DNA from: Phascolarctobacterium sp.
GTDB lineage: Bacteria > Bacillota > Negativicutes > Acidaminococcales > Acidaminococcaceae
Reading direction: 5' to 3'
Assembly: GCA_022718015.1 (NCBI GenBank)
Contig: JAIHZV010000073.1
Coordinates: 1-6,256, forward strand
Length of the DNA: 6,256 nt
The position numbers were made by a program, and so were the translations under genes. Positions 1 to 5,993 of this stretch are shown piece after piece. Position 1 is the stretch's first letter, and the number at the start of each line of letters is the position of its first letter. The notes beneath the pieces are model-generated. The model was not told where the DNA came from and searched no databases. It saw nothing but the letters and a program-made list of their open reading frames with translations.

Positions 1-56
1 GCAGGCGTTCGCTGGAGCTTCTAATACTGAGATAAATTCATAGTGTAAATAACAGG
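1..56. other. Unassigned left edge, possibly the 3' end of an upstream gene
   Basis: This short piece precedes an intrinsic terminator, so it should be the tail of an upstream transcript. Two plus-strand frames stay open from the window edge and then stop: one ends at TAG 41-43 (tail reading ...GASNTEINS), the other at TAA 33-35 (tail reading ...LELLILR). Neither tail is recognisable and both are too short to choose between. I also compared it with 23S, 5S and tmRNA 3' ends and found no convincing match. Only its position before a terminator supports it being a gene end. Confidence 0.25.
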
Positions 57-83
57 AGAGTCGTGCGTAAGCGCGGCTCTTTT
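57..83 (+). terminator. Intrinsic terminator of the upstream unit, GTAA tetraloop
   Basis: AGAGTCGTGC (57-66) pairs with GCGCGGCTCT (71-80) over 10 base pairs, two of them G-U wobbles, closing a GTAA loop (67-70) of the GNRA class. Four T residues (80-83) follow at once. The stem is GC-rich but the T tract is short, so termination may be incomplete. It separates whatever lies to the left from the ATPase gene at 184. Confidence 0.7.
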
Positions 84-137
84 GCTGTTAGGAAATTACG
101 CATTATACTGACCTCGCTATACGACTAGATGCTTTTA

Positions 138-146
138 TGTTATAAT
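138..146 (+). promoter_or_regulatory. Extended -10 promoter for the ATPase gene
   Basis: TG at 138-139, one base, then a perfect TATAAT at 141-146 form an extended -10 element. No good -35 box sits at normal spacing (118-124 reads TATACGA), which is typical of extended -10 promoters. The start of transcription would fall near 153, giving a leader of about 30 bases. A second, weaker candidate is TTGCTG (82-87) with TATACT (104-109) at 16-base spacing. Confidence 0.55.
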
Positions 147-183
147 TTAGCTATAGAAATATAAAAAACGGAGGTAAGAGCAG

Positions 184-1770
184 ATGGGTAAATTTGTAAA
201 TCCTGATAACAGCGCTTTTCAGGACGCTGTTAATGGGAAAATATATGTAGATAAAACTGGATTGATTGAAGCAACAAATAGCTACCTTAATACTCCTCAG
301 AAGTTTATCTGCAACAGCCGTCCGCGCCGCTTTGGTAAATCCATGGCTGCGAATATGCTTGCGGCTTATTATAGTAAGGGCTGCAATTCGAAGGAGCTTT
401 TTGCAGGCTTGGAGATTTCTAAGAATGCTGACTACGAAAAATATCTGAATGAATATGACGTCATTCATTTTGATGTGCAATGGTGCCAGATGATGGCGGG
501 AAAAGCAGAGGAAACCGTAAGCTTTATCTCCAGAAATATCTTAAAGGAGCTGCGAGAAATATATGGCAACGTTATTTCTGCAGATACAAACATGGTGGCA
601 GATGCCTTGGCGGATATTAATACGGCAACAGGCAATAAGTTTGTCATCATAATAGATGAATGGGATGTGCTTATAAGAGATGAGGTAACAAATAACGCTG
701 CGCAGGAAGAGTATATTAATTTTTTGCGCGGCTTGTTCAAAGGCGTGGAACCGACTAAGTATATCGCCTTGGCCTATATGACAGGCATATTACCGATAAA
801 GAAATATAAAACGCAGTCGGCGTTGAACAACTTCGATGAATATACAATGCTAGATCCTAGTTTATTAGCTCCATATGTTGGCTTTACGGAGGAAGAAGTT
901 AAAAGCTTATGCATGGTATATCATAAAGATTTCGCGGAGGTTAAGCGTTGGTATGATGGATATAGCTTAGAAGGCTATCATGTTTATAATCCAAGAGCAG
1001 TGGTTAATTTAATGTTAAGAGGGACGTTTCAAAGCTATTGGACGCAGACTGGTACATATGAGTCGATAGAACCTTTGATTAATATGGACTTTGATGGTTT
1101 GAAAGCTGCAATTATGACTATGTTGTCTGGTAACGCTGTACCTGTGCGCACAACGTCTTACCAAAATGATATGGTGACATTTAAAAATAAAAATGATGTC
1201 ATGACTTCACTGATACATTTAGGGTACTTGGCATATGACCAAGAGGAACAAAAGGCTTATATTCCGAATGAAGAGATTCGCAGTGAATTTTTAGATGCAG
1301 TAGAAGAAACGCAGTGGAATGAATTTTTTGCTTACCAAAAGCTGTCGCAGGATATTTTGGAGGCTACGCTGGATATGGACGCTGAAACAGTGGCAGAATT
1401 GCTAGAAAAAGTGCATAGGGAATATGCTTCAGTAATTCAGTATAATAATGAAAATTCGCTTAGCAGTGTTTTAGCCATAGCGTATCTAAGTTCTATGCAG
1501 TATTATTTCAAGCCTATTAGGGAACTGCCTTTAGGGAGAGGCTTTGCAGATTTTGTTTTTATTCCTAAACATAGATATGCAGATAGTTATCCTGCTTTGC
1601 TTGTTGAATTAAAATGGAACAAGAATGCTATGACTGCTATAAATCAGATTAAAGAAAAGCAGTATGCGGAGTCACTTACTGATTATGCAGGCAAAATTCT
1701 CTTAGTTGGTATTAATTATGACAAAAAGACGAAGAAGCATAGCTGCAGGATAGAAGAGATAGTTAAGTGA
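184..1770 (+). CDS. AAA-ATPase-like protein with C-terminal PD-(D/E)xK nuclease-like domain
   Basis: This 528-residue protein has the architecture of a large, poorly characterised family (Pfam AAA-ATPase_like followed by PDDEXK_9, once called DUF1703) that is often present in several copies in gut anaerobes. The N-terminal signature YVDKTGLI lies at residues 21-28. A P-loop RPRRFGKS (46-53) lacks the first Gly of a classical Walker A but keeps GKS. The Walker B is VIIIDEWD (154-161). A family motif TGILPIKKY follows mid-protein. The C-terminal domain shows D456 and E475-L-K477, the PD-(D/E)xK core, then QIKEKQY (488-494), the usual Gln/Tyr helix. GGAGG at 170-174 supports this start. The cellular role is unknown; nuclease activity, defence or a mobile-element-like role are possibilities, not shown. 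Codon use is visibly more AT-rich than in hom and thrB, which could mean acquisition by transfer. No terminator is apparent before the next gene, 65 bases downstream. Confidence 0.88.
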   Translation: MGKFVNPDNSAFQDAVNGKIYVDKTGLIEATNSYLNTPQKFICNSRPRRFGKSMAANMLAAYYSKGCNSKELFAGLEISKNADYEKYLNEYDVIHFDVQWCQMMAGKAEETVSFISRNILKELREIYGNVISADTNMVADALADINTATGNKFVIIIDEWDVLIRDEVTNNAAQEEYINFLRGLFKGVEPTKYIALAYMTGILPIKKYKTQSALNNFDEYTMLDPSLLAPYVGFTEEEVKSLCMVYHKDFAEVKRWYDGYSLEGYHVYNPRAVVNLMLRGTFQSYWTQTGTYESIEPLINMDFDGLKAAIMTMLSGNAVPVRTTSYQNDMVTFKNKNDVMTSLIHLGYLAYDQEEQKAYIPNEEIRSEFLDAVEETQWNEFFAYQKLSQDILEATLDMDAETVAELLEKVHREYASVIQYNNENSLSSVLAIAYLSSMQYYFKPIRELPLGRGFADFVFIPKHRYADSYPALLVELKWNKNAMTAINQIKEKQYAESLTDYAGKILLVGINYDKKTKKHSCRIEEIVK

Positions 1771-1835
1771 TTTTAGGCGCTCAAGATAGTGAGTAGCTTA
1801 GCTGATACTTATTGAAGATAGCGGGAGGTTTATTG

Positions 1836-2246
1836 ATGCAAAAACCTATAGTAAGAGATGAAGAATTTCTGGCGCAAAAATCTGCGCCTGCTACCTTTAT
1901 GGATGTTGCTGTGGCGCAGGATTTATTAGATACACTGGCTGCTCATGCAGAGCATTGCGTGGGGCTGGCTGCTAATATGATAGGGGTACAAAAGCGCATT
2001 ATTGCGGTCAATGTCGGGCCGACTAATATCGCTATGCTTAATCCGGAGATTGTCAAGCGCTCCGGAAAATATATGACGGAGGAGGGCTGCCTGTCGCTGG
2101 ATGGGGAAAGAACGACGGTACGTTATGAGAAGATTACTGTTACATATCAGGATATGCAGCTCAAAACGCATAAGCAAAGCTACAGCGGCTTTACGGCGCA
2201 AATTATTCAACATGAAATTGATCATTGTAACGGGATAATCATCTAA
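1836..2246 (+). CDS. def: Peptide deformylase-like protein, short form with altered motif I
   Basis: Peptide deformylase removes the formyl group from the initiator methionine of nascent proteins and is a cytoplasmic metalloenzyme. At 136 residues this one is shorter than the common 150-190, ending right after the metal site. Motif II EGCLS (83-87) supplies metal ligand C85. Motif III QHEIDH (125-130) supplies ligands H126 and H130 and catalytic E127. Motif I, normally GxGxAAxQ, reads CVGLAANM (41-48): the first Gly is Cys and the conserved Gln is Met48. I recall a subfamily in anaerobic Firmicutes with this AANM sequence, so it is probably a lineage trait rather than decay. GGGAGG (1823-1828), 7 bases before ATG 1836, fixes the start; an in-frame TTG at 1812 would add eight residues without a good ribosome site. 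It is probably a second deformylase, or one with altered substrate use, and may be co-transcribed with the ATPase gene. Confidence 0.88.
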   Translation: MQKPIVRDEEFLAQKSAPATFMDVAVAQDLLDTLAAHAEHCVGLAANMIGVQKRIIAVNVGPTNIAMLNPEIVKRSGKYMTEEGCLSLDGERTTVRYEKITVTYQDMQLKTHKQSYSGFTAQIIQHEIDHCNGIII

Positions 2247-2316
2247 AAAATATTTTTCTTCTTATTACACTAAACGAGCTATTCCGTTTTTATATAGCTT
2301 CAACTGTAAATCTTTC

Positions 2317-2348
2317 GTACAAATCTGAGGAAATTTCAAATTTTGTAC
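2317..2348. repeat. Inverted repeat GTACAAA / TTTGTAC, possible distal operator
   Basis: GTACAAA (2317-2323) and TTTGTAC (2342-2348) are exact inverted 7-base arms with an 18-base spacer that contains a small palindrome GAAATTTC (2330-2337). It lies about 20 bases upstream of the putative -35 region of the ACT-hom-thrB promoter. The arms share the ACAAA/TTTGT core with the second repeat at 2357-2373. Operator function is an inference; the region is AT-rich, so chance is possible. Confidence 0.4.
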
Positions 2349-2356
2349 ATTTTTAA

Positions 2357-2373
2357 CACAAAAATCATTTGTG
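2357..2373. repeat. Inverted repeat CACAAA-N5-TTTGTG overlapping the -35 region
   Basis: CACAAA (2357-2362) and TTTGTG (2368-2373) are exact inverted arms around a 5-base centre (AATCA), 17 bases in all. This is the size of a typical dimeric repressor or activator site. It covers most of the weak -35 hexamer TTGTGC (2369-2374), so a bound protein would compete with or contact RNA polymerase. The regulator is unknown. Confidence 0.45.
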
Positions 2374-2398
2374 CTTTTCACGAGAACAGTGGTATAAT
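2369..2398 (+). promoter_or_regulatory. Extended -10 promoter for the ACT-hom-thrB operon
   Basis: A perfect TATAAT (2393-2398) is preceded by TG at 2390-2391 with one base between, an extended -10 element. The best -35 is a poor TTGTGC (2369-2374) with 18-base spacing. Transcription should begin near 2405, leaving a leader of only about 30 bases. There is therefore no room for a T-box, a leader-peptide attenuator or a riboswitch, so any amino acid control would be expected at the DNA level, perhaps through the adjacent inverted repeats. Confidence 0.65.
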
Positions 2399-2435
2399 AT
2401 AAATAGAGTTTTGTATAGAGAAAGGGGACATTGTT

Positions 2436-2879
2436 ATGTCTGAAAAATCAACGTTCTATCTGGTACGCGAAGAAATTCTGCCGGAGGCGATTAAAAAAAC
2501 TATTAAGGTAAAGGAAATTTTAAAGCGTGGTGAAATTAAAACCATTAATGAGGCTGTAGAAAAAATGGGCTTGAGCCGCAGTGCTTACTATAAATACAAG
2601 GATTTTGTTTTCCCGTTCTACGAAGCAAGCAAGGAAAAGATTATTACTTTGTCCTTACTGCTGGAGCATAAATCCGGCGTGCTGTCTAAGGTGCTGAACA
2701 CTGTTGCAGACGATTCCGGCAGCATCATGACGATTAACCAGGGTATTCCTCTGCAGGGCGTAGCGAATACGACTATTTCTATTGAGACGAAGCATCTGAC
2801 GATTGATCTGGAGGCCCTGCTCGACAAGCTTCGCATGATTGACGGCGTAAAGCGTCTTGAGGTTCTTGGTCAGGTTTAA
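2436..2879 (+). CDS. pheB: HTH-ACT domain protein, PheB / UPF0735 family
   Basis: This 147-residue protein closely follows Bacillus subtilis PheB as I recall it, including FYLVREE near the start, LSRSAYYKYKD and IPLQG. The N-terminal part contains a helix-turn-helix-like stretch (roughly 36-56, ending in the YYKYKD motif). An ACT domain fills residues 69-147, with the ligand-loop pattern EHKSGVLS at 77-84. ACT domains bind small molecules, usually amino acids, and dimerise. In B. subtilis the gene sits with pheA; here it leads hom and thrB, so an aspartate-family ligand such as threonine is plausible but not shown. AAAGGGG (2421-2427) lies 8 bases before the ATG. A catalytic role is unlikely given the small size. 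Family assignment is firm; a regulatory function is inferred from domains and position. Confidence 0.88.
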   Translation: MSEKSTFYLVREEILPEAIKKTIKVKEILKRGEIKTINEAVEKMGLSRSAYYKYKDFVFPFYEASKEKIITLSLLLEHKSGVLSKVLNTVADDSGSIMTINQGIPLQGVANTTISIETKHLTIDLEALLDKLRMIDGVKRLEVLGQV

Positions 2880-2903
2880 TCTGTAAATATACTATCATTG
2901 AGA

Positions 2904-2922
2904 AATTATTAGATAAATAATT
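2904..2922 (+). repeat. All-AU hairpin directly before the hom ribosome site
   Basis: AATTATT (2904-2910) and AATAATT (2916-2922) are perfect inverted arms around AGATA. The second arm ends one base before GGAGGGG (2923-2929), the hom Shine-Dalgarno. Seven A-U pairs make a weak stem, so a modest effect on hom translation or mRNA processing is the most that can be suggested. Confidence 0.35.
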
Positions 2923-2934
2923 GGAGGGGTACCA

Positions 2935-4239
2935 ATGAAGGATTTTATTAATGTAGGCTTGCTCGGTGCCGGCACCGTAGGTGGCGGCGTGCTGCAGGTT
3001 CTGGAAAAAAATGCCGATAAAATTGCGAAGGAAGTAGGCAAGCCGGTAAAAATTACGAAGGTTTTAGACCGTAACGTAGAAGCAAGACAAAAGGAATACG
3101 GCGACCAATACTACTTCACTGCTGATGCTGACGAGGTTTTGAATGATCCGGAGATTGATATTGTCGTTGAGCTTTTAGGCCGCGAGCATCCGGCGAAGGA
3201 ATATATTGCTCAGGCCTTTGCTAATGGCAAGCATGTTGTTACGGCCAACAAGGACGTTCTGGCACGCTATGGCGCAGAGCTGTTCCCGCTGGCTGAGGAG
3301 CATGGCTGTGACTTTATGTTTGAAGCGAGCGTTTGCGGCGGCATCCCCATCATCGGACCGATGAAAACCAGCATGGCTGGCAATAAAATCAATTCTATCA
3401 TGGGTATCGTCAATGGTACTACGAACTATATGCTGTCGAAGATGGCAGATGAGCATCTGGACTATGATGAGGTGTTGAAGGATGCGCAGGAGAAGGGCTA
3501 TGCTGAATCCGATCCTACGGCAGACGTCGGCGGCTTGGACGCAGCGCGTAAGGTTGTTATCCTGGCTTCTATTGCTTTCAATACCCGCTTCAGTCTGGAT
3601 GACGTAAAGGTGGAGGGCATTGAAAATGTTGAAGCCTGCGATATTAAATACGCATCCAGTCTTGGCTATGCTGTTAAGCTGCTGGGTATTGCTAAAAATG
3701 ACCCTGAAAATGGTGTTACGCTGAGAGTTACTCCGACGATGATTCCTCTGGGACATCCTCTGGCAGGAGTTAACGGCGTTTATAACGCTGTGTTTGTTAA
3801 TGGTGACGCTATTGGCGAGGCTATGTTCCTCGGCCTGGGCGCAGGTCGCCTGCCGACCGCAAGCTCTGTCTGCGGCGATATCATTGATATTGCACGCAAT
3901 ATGCAGCATAAGTCTACCGGACGCATCAACTGCACCTGCTTTGAAGAGAAGAAGCTGTGCCCGCCGGAGAAAATGTCTGCACCTGCTTATATCCGTTTGC
4001 AGGTTGCTGATAAGCCTGGCGCTTTGGCTGCAATCGCTGCGGCCTTCGGTGCGCAGAACGTTAGCCTGCGTAATGTTATCCAGACGAATGATGTGCTGTC
4101 GAGCAAGGCCGAAATCGTTGTTATTACGCACAGCGTTTCCGAGGCTAATCTGCAAATGGCGCTGCAAATTCTTTCTGTGCTGCCTGTCGTTGAAAAAATC
4201 AGCTGCGTAATTCGTGTTGAAGACAGCCGTTTGGCATAA
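2935..4239 (+). CDS. hom: Homoserine dehydrogenase with C-terminal ACT domain
   Basis: Homoserine dehydrogenase reduces aspartate 4-semialdehyde to homoserine with NAD(P)H, the branch point to threonine and methionine. The 434 residues match the usual monofunctional form. A Rossmann fold opens with GAGTVG (11-16). TANKDVLA (103-110) contains K106, matching a conserved active-site lysine. The catalytic region carries GGIPI (135-139), GIVNGTTNY and GYAESDPTADVGGLDAARK (ending at 206), in which D202 and K206 correspond to the catalytic Asp/Lys pair of the family. The C-terminal ACT domain (about 352-430), starting YIRLQVADKPGAL, is the usual site of feedback control, commonly by threonine. No aspartokinase domain is fused. 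GGAGGGG (2923-2929) supports the ATG. It lies 55 bases after the ACT protein and 12 before thrB, and is clearly operonic with thrB. Confidence 0.97.
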   Translation: MKDFINVGLLGAGTVGGGVLQVLEKNADKIAKEVGKPVKITKVLDRNVEARQKEYGDQYYFTADADEVLNDPEIDIVVELLGREHPAKEYIAQAFANGKHVVTANKDVLARYGAELFPLAEEHGCDFMFEASVCGGIPIIGPMKTSMAGNKINSIMGIVNGTTNYMLSKMADEHLDYDEVLKDAQEKGYAESDPTADVGGLDAARKVVILASIAFNTRFSLDDVKVEGIENVEACDIKYASSLGYAVKLLGIAKNDPENGVTLRVTPTMIPLGHPLAGVNGVYNAVFVNGDAIGEAMFLGLGAGRLPTASSVCGDIIDIARNMQHKSTGRINCTCFEEKKLCPPEKMSAPAYIRLQVADKPGALAAIAAAFGAQNVSLRNVIQTNDVLSSKAEIVVITHSVSEANLQMALQILSVLPVVEKISCVIRVEDSRLA

Positions 4240-4251
4240 GGAGCGCTGCTT

Positions 4252-5163
4252 ATGAAAAAGGTAACTGTCCGCGTTCCTGCAACCTCTGCCAACTGTGGCC
4301 CCGGCTTTGATACGCTGGGCCTGGCTTGCACTTTATATAACGAAACGACCTATGAAATTACTGATAGAAAAGGCTTTCAGCTTGACGTAACAGGCGAAGG
4401 CTCTGAATATCTCAAGCCGTTTGGCCGTAATCTGGCCTTCGCCAGCTTCCTGCGCATCTGGAACAAGATTACAGATAATGAACGCATCGGCCTGAAGGTG
4501 ACGATGATTAACCGCATTCCCATGTCGCGTGGTCTGGGCAGCAGCTCCAGCGCTATTGTAGCAGGTCTGTATGCAGCCAACGCTTTATGCGATGACTATT
4601 ATACGAAGGACGAGCTGTTAGATGTAGCGACGGATATCGAGGGCCATCCTGATAATGTTGCGCCTGCGCTTTTTGGCGGCTTTACTATCAGCTGTATGGA
4701 GAAGGGCAAGGCTCATTCTCTGCGCCTTATGCCGGAAAAACCGCTGAAGTTTATTGCCGTAGTGCCGGACAGCAAGCTGCCGACGACCTTGGCGCGTCAG
4801 GCTATTCCTGCCACCGTGCCGCATCATGACGCTGTGTATAACACCTCGCGTGCTTCGCTGCTCGTGGGCGCATTGCTTAGCGGACATTATGAGTATCTTG
4901 GTATGGCGCTGGAGGATAAGCTGCATCAGCCGTATAGGGCACATCTTATTCCGGGCCTGCAGGATGTTTTCGAGGCAGCGAGAGCTGCAGGAGCCTATAA
5001 CGCGATTATCAGCGGTGCAGGCTCAACCGTTATGGCTTATGCTTCGCCTGAGGCTGATTGCGAGCGTATTGCGCAAAGCATGGTACAGACCTTTGCGAAG
5101 TATGGCGAGCATGCTTGCTATCATATTTTAGATATTGATAAAGACGGTGTAAAAAAATTATAA
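4252..5163 (+). CDS. thrB: Homoserine kinase
   Basis: Homoserine kinase phosphorylates homoserine with ATP to O-phosphohomoserine, the substrate of threonine synthase. It is a soluble GHMP-family kinase. All three GHMP motifs are visible in 303 residues: VRVPATSANCGPGFDTLG (6-23), the phosphate-binding loop GLGSSSSA (94-101) inside IPMSRGLGSSSSAIVAG, and the C-terminal SGAGSTVMAY (254-263). The length is normal for the family. The ribosome site AAGGAG (4238-4243) overlaps the hom stop codon and sits 8 bases before the ATG, indicating tight coupling to hom. thrC is not adjacent; a tRNA gene follows instead. No terminator lies between the thrB stop and the tRNA promoter, so thrB mRNA should run on through the tRNA to the terminator at 5303-5332. 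Confidence 0.97.
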   Translation: MKKVTVRVPATSANCGPGFDTLGLACTLYNETTYEITDRKGFQLDVTGEGSEYLKPFGRNLAFASFLRIWNKITDNERIGLKVTMINRIPMSRGLGSSSSAIVAGLYAANALCDDYYTKDELLDVATDIEGHPDNVAPALFGGFTISCMEKGKAHSLRLMPEKPLKFIAVVPDSKLPTTLARQAIPATVPHHDAVYNTSRASLLVGALLSGHYEYLGMALEDKLHQPYRAHLIPGLQDVFEAARAAGAYNAIISGAGSTVMAYASPEADCERIAQSMVQTFAKYGEHACYHILDIDKDGVKKL

Positions 5164-5171
5164 AAAAGTTG

Positions 5172-5200
5172 TTGACAAATGCTTAACAACGCTGTATAAT
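5172..5200 (+). promoter_or_regulatory. Perfect-consensus sigma-70/sigma-A promoter of tRNA-Pro
   Basis: TTGACA (5172-5177) and TATAAT (5195-5200) both match the consensus exactly and are separated by 17 bases, the optimum. The predicted start near 5207 would leave only about 7 bases of 5' leader before the tRNA. The -35 starts 8 bases after the thrB stop codon. An inverted repeat GTTGTT (5168-5173) / AACAAC (5185-5190) straddles the -35 and part of the spacer. Confidence 0.9.
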
Positions 5201-5213
5201 AGTCCTTGTGATT

Positions 5214-5290
5214 CGGGGCGTGGCTCAGTTTGGTAGAGCGCTTCCTTGGGGTGGAAGAGGTCGTGGGTTCAAATCCCGCCGCTCCGACCA
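5214..5290 (+). tRNA. tRNA-Pro, anticodon GGG
   Basis: A full 77-base cloverleaf can be drawn. The acceptor CGGGGCG (5214-5220) pairs with CGCTCCG (5280-5286) with one G-U. The D stem is GCTC/GAGC (5223-5226, 5236-5239). The anticodon stem is CTTCC/GGAAG with loop TTGGGGT, so the anticodon GGG is at 5248-5250. The T stem GTGGG/CCCGC surrounds TTCAAAT. C1-G72 with A73 is the bacterial tRNA-Pro identity pattern. CCA is encoded (5288-5290). It decodes CCC and CCU. It is a single tRNA placed between thrB and an unrelated gene pair, with its own promoter and terminator. Confidence 0.98.
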
Positions 5291-5302
5291 TGTCGGATCT
5301 AT

Positions 5303-5332
5303 AGCCTTTACGTTTACGTAAAGGCTTTTTTT
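5303..5332 (+). terminator. Strong intrinsic terminator after tRNA-Pro
   Basis: Positions 5303-5326 are a perfect 24-base palindrome (AGCCTTTACG arm with its exact complement), giving a stem of about 9-10 base pairs with a 4-6 base loop. It runs straight into seven T residues (5326-5332). It should end both the tRNA transcript and thrB read-through. It ends only 24 bases before the next start codon. Confidence 0.92.
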
Positions 5333-5356
5333 ATGTTAAAATTGGAGGTAAGCTCT

Positions 5357-5986
5357 ATGATTCGTACTTTAGATTTTGTTTGCAGTGAATGTGGCGAGCA
5401 CTTCACTCCCGGTGAAAAATTATATTATCGCGACAATTATATGAATAACAGCATTCGCGACACCAAATTCATCTGCCCGGCCTGCATTGCTAAATGGCAG
5501 GAAAAATGGCATATCAAAAGCGCCAGCTTTAATGAGCAGGATTACGTGCTGACTGTTGACTTGGAGCTGGAGGACGGCACTGTCTACAATGATATGGACT
5601 GCACGCCGATTGATGAAACAGAAACCGTCGTTTTGGGCGAGGACGTGCCTGTTGAAGCGCAGCAGGAGCTGTACAAAATTTATGCTGCCTGGGATAGAGA
5701 GCGTAAGGCGCATTATCTCAAGGACTGCATCTTCAAGGACGAATTTATGCGCACATCCTTCACCTGCGAAACCTATAGCGGGGAAAAATTCGAGGATATC
5801 GCTTTCCGTGTGACTATGCGCGGTGAGCTGCAGACAGAAAAGCCTGTGCCTGATTATATCAAGGCACAGATTCTGGAGGCCTATAAGCTTTACGAAGAGC
5901 AAAACGCTGATTATCCTGAGGCTGCGCCGGAGGAAGAAGATTTAGACGAGCTCGTAAAACAAATCAAATCTAAACAAGGGGAGTAA
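5357..5986 (+). CDS. Uncharacterised protein with paired CxxC (zinc-ribbon-like) N-terminus
   Basis: I do not recognise this 209-residue protein. Its N-terminus has C9-S-E-C12 and C40-P-A-C43, two CxxC knuckles 27 residues apart, as in zinc-ribbon or treble-clef folds that bind one zinc ion. The middle is rich in charged and aromatic residues, with FVCSECG, FICPAC and later CETYSGEKFEDIAFRV. The C-terminus (about 185-209) is strongly acidic and then lysine-rich, probably helical or disordered. There is no signal peptide or membrane segment, so it should be cytoplasmic. GGAGG (5344-5348), 8 bases before ATG 5357, fixes the start. The frame stays open back to 5246, but that extension runs through the terminator and the tRNA and is not real. 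The stop is 7 bases from prfC, and prfC's ribosome site overlaps its end. A link to translation or ribosome function is suggested only by that neighbour. Confidence 0.8.
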   Translation: MIRTLDFVCSECGEHFTPGEKLYYRDNYMNNSIRDTKFICPACIAKWQEKWHIKSASFNEQDYVLTVDLELEDGTVYNDMDCTPIDETETVVLGEDVPVEAQQELYKIYAAWDRERKAHYLKDCIFKDEFMRTSFTCETYSGEKFEDIAFRVTMRGELQTEKPVPDYIKAQILEAYKLYEEQNADYPEAAPEEEDLDELVKQIKSKQGE

Positions 5987-5993
5987 ACGTAGA

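Noticed and set aside
1..56. End of a 23S rRNA, suggested by CTAATACTGA
   Set aside because: The surrounding bases do not fit the conserved 3' end of 23S rRNA, and there is no 5S gene or spacer following; the resemblance is a short chance match.
1812..1835. TTG start giving an eight-residue longer deformylase
   Set aside because: GGGAGG at 1823-1828 is at the right distance from ATG 1836 and falls inside the longer version. The family normally begins at this Met.
2277..2300. Inverted repeat AGCTAT / ATAGCT after def, considered as a terminator
   Set aside because: The stem is six or seven weak pairs with an 11-base loop and no T tract follows, so it is not a convincing terminator. No other clear terminator is seen after def.
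2866..2893. Possible internal promoter (TTGGTC with TATACT) before hom
   Set aside because: The -35 matches only three of six positions and the -10 is imperfect. The 55-base gap is compatible with simple operon continuation.
3175..4167. 330-residue minus-strand open frame opposite hom
   Set aside because: It lies wholly inside hom, has no recognisable motifs and no ribosome site that I can see. Long antisense frames are common opposite genes with this codon bias, and hom is unmistakable.
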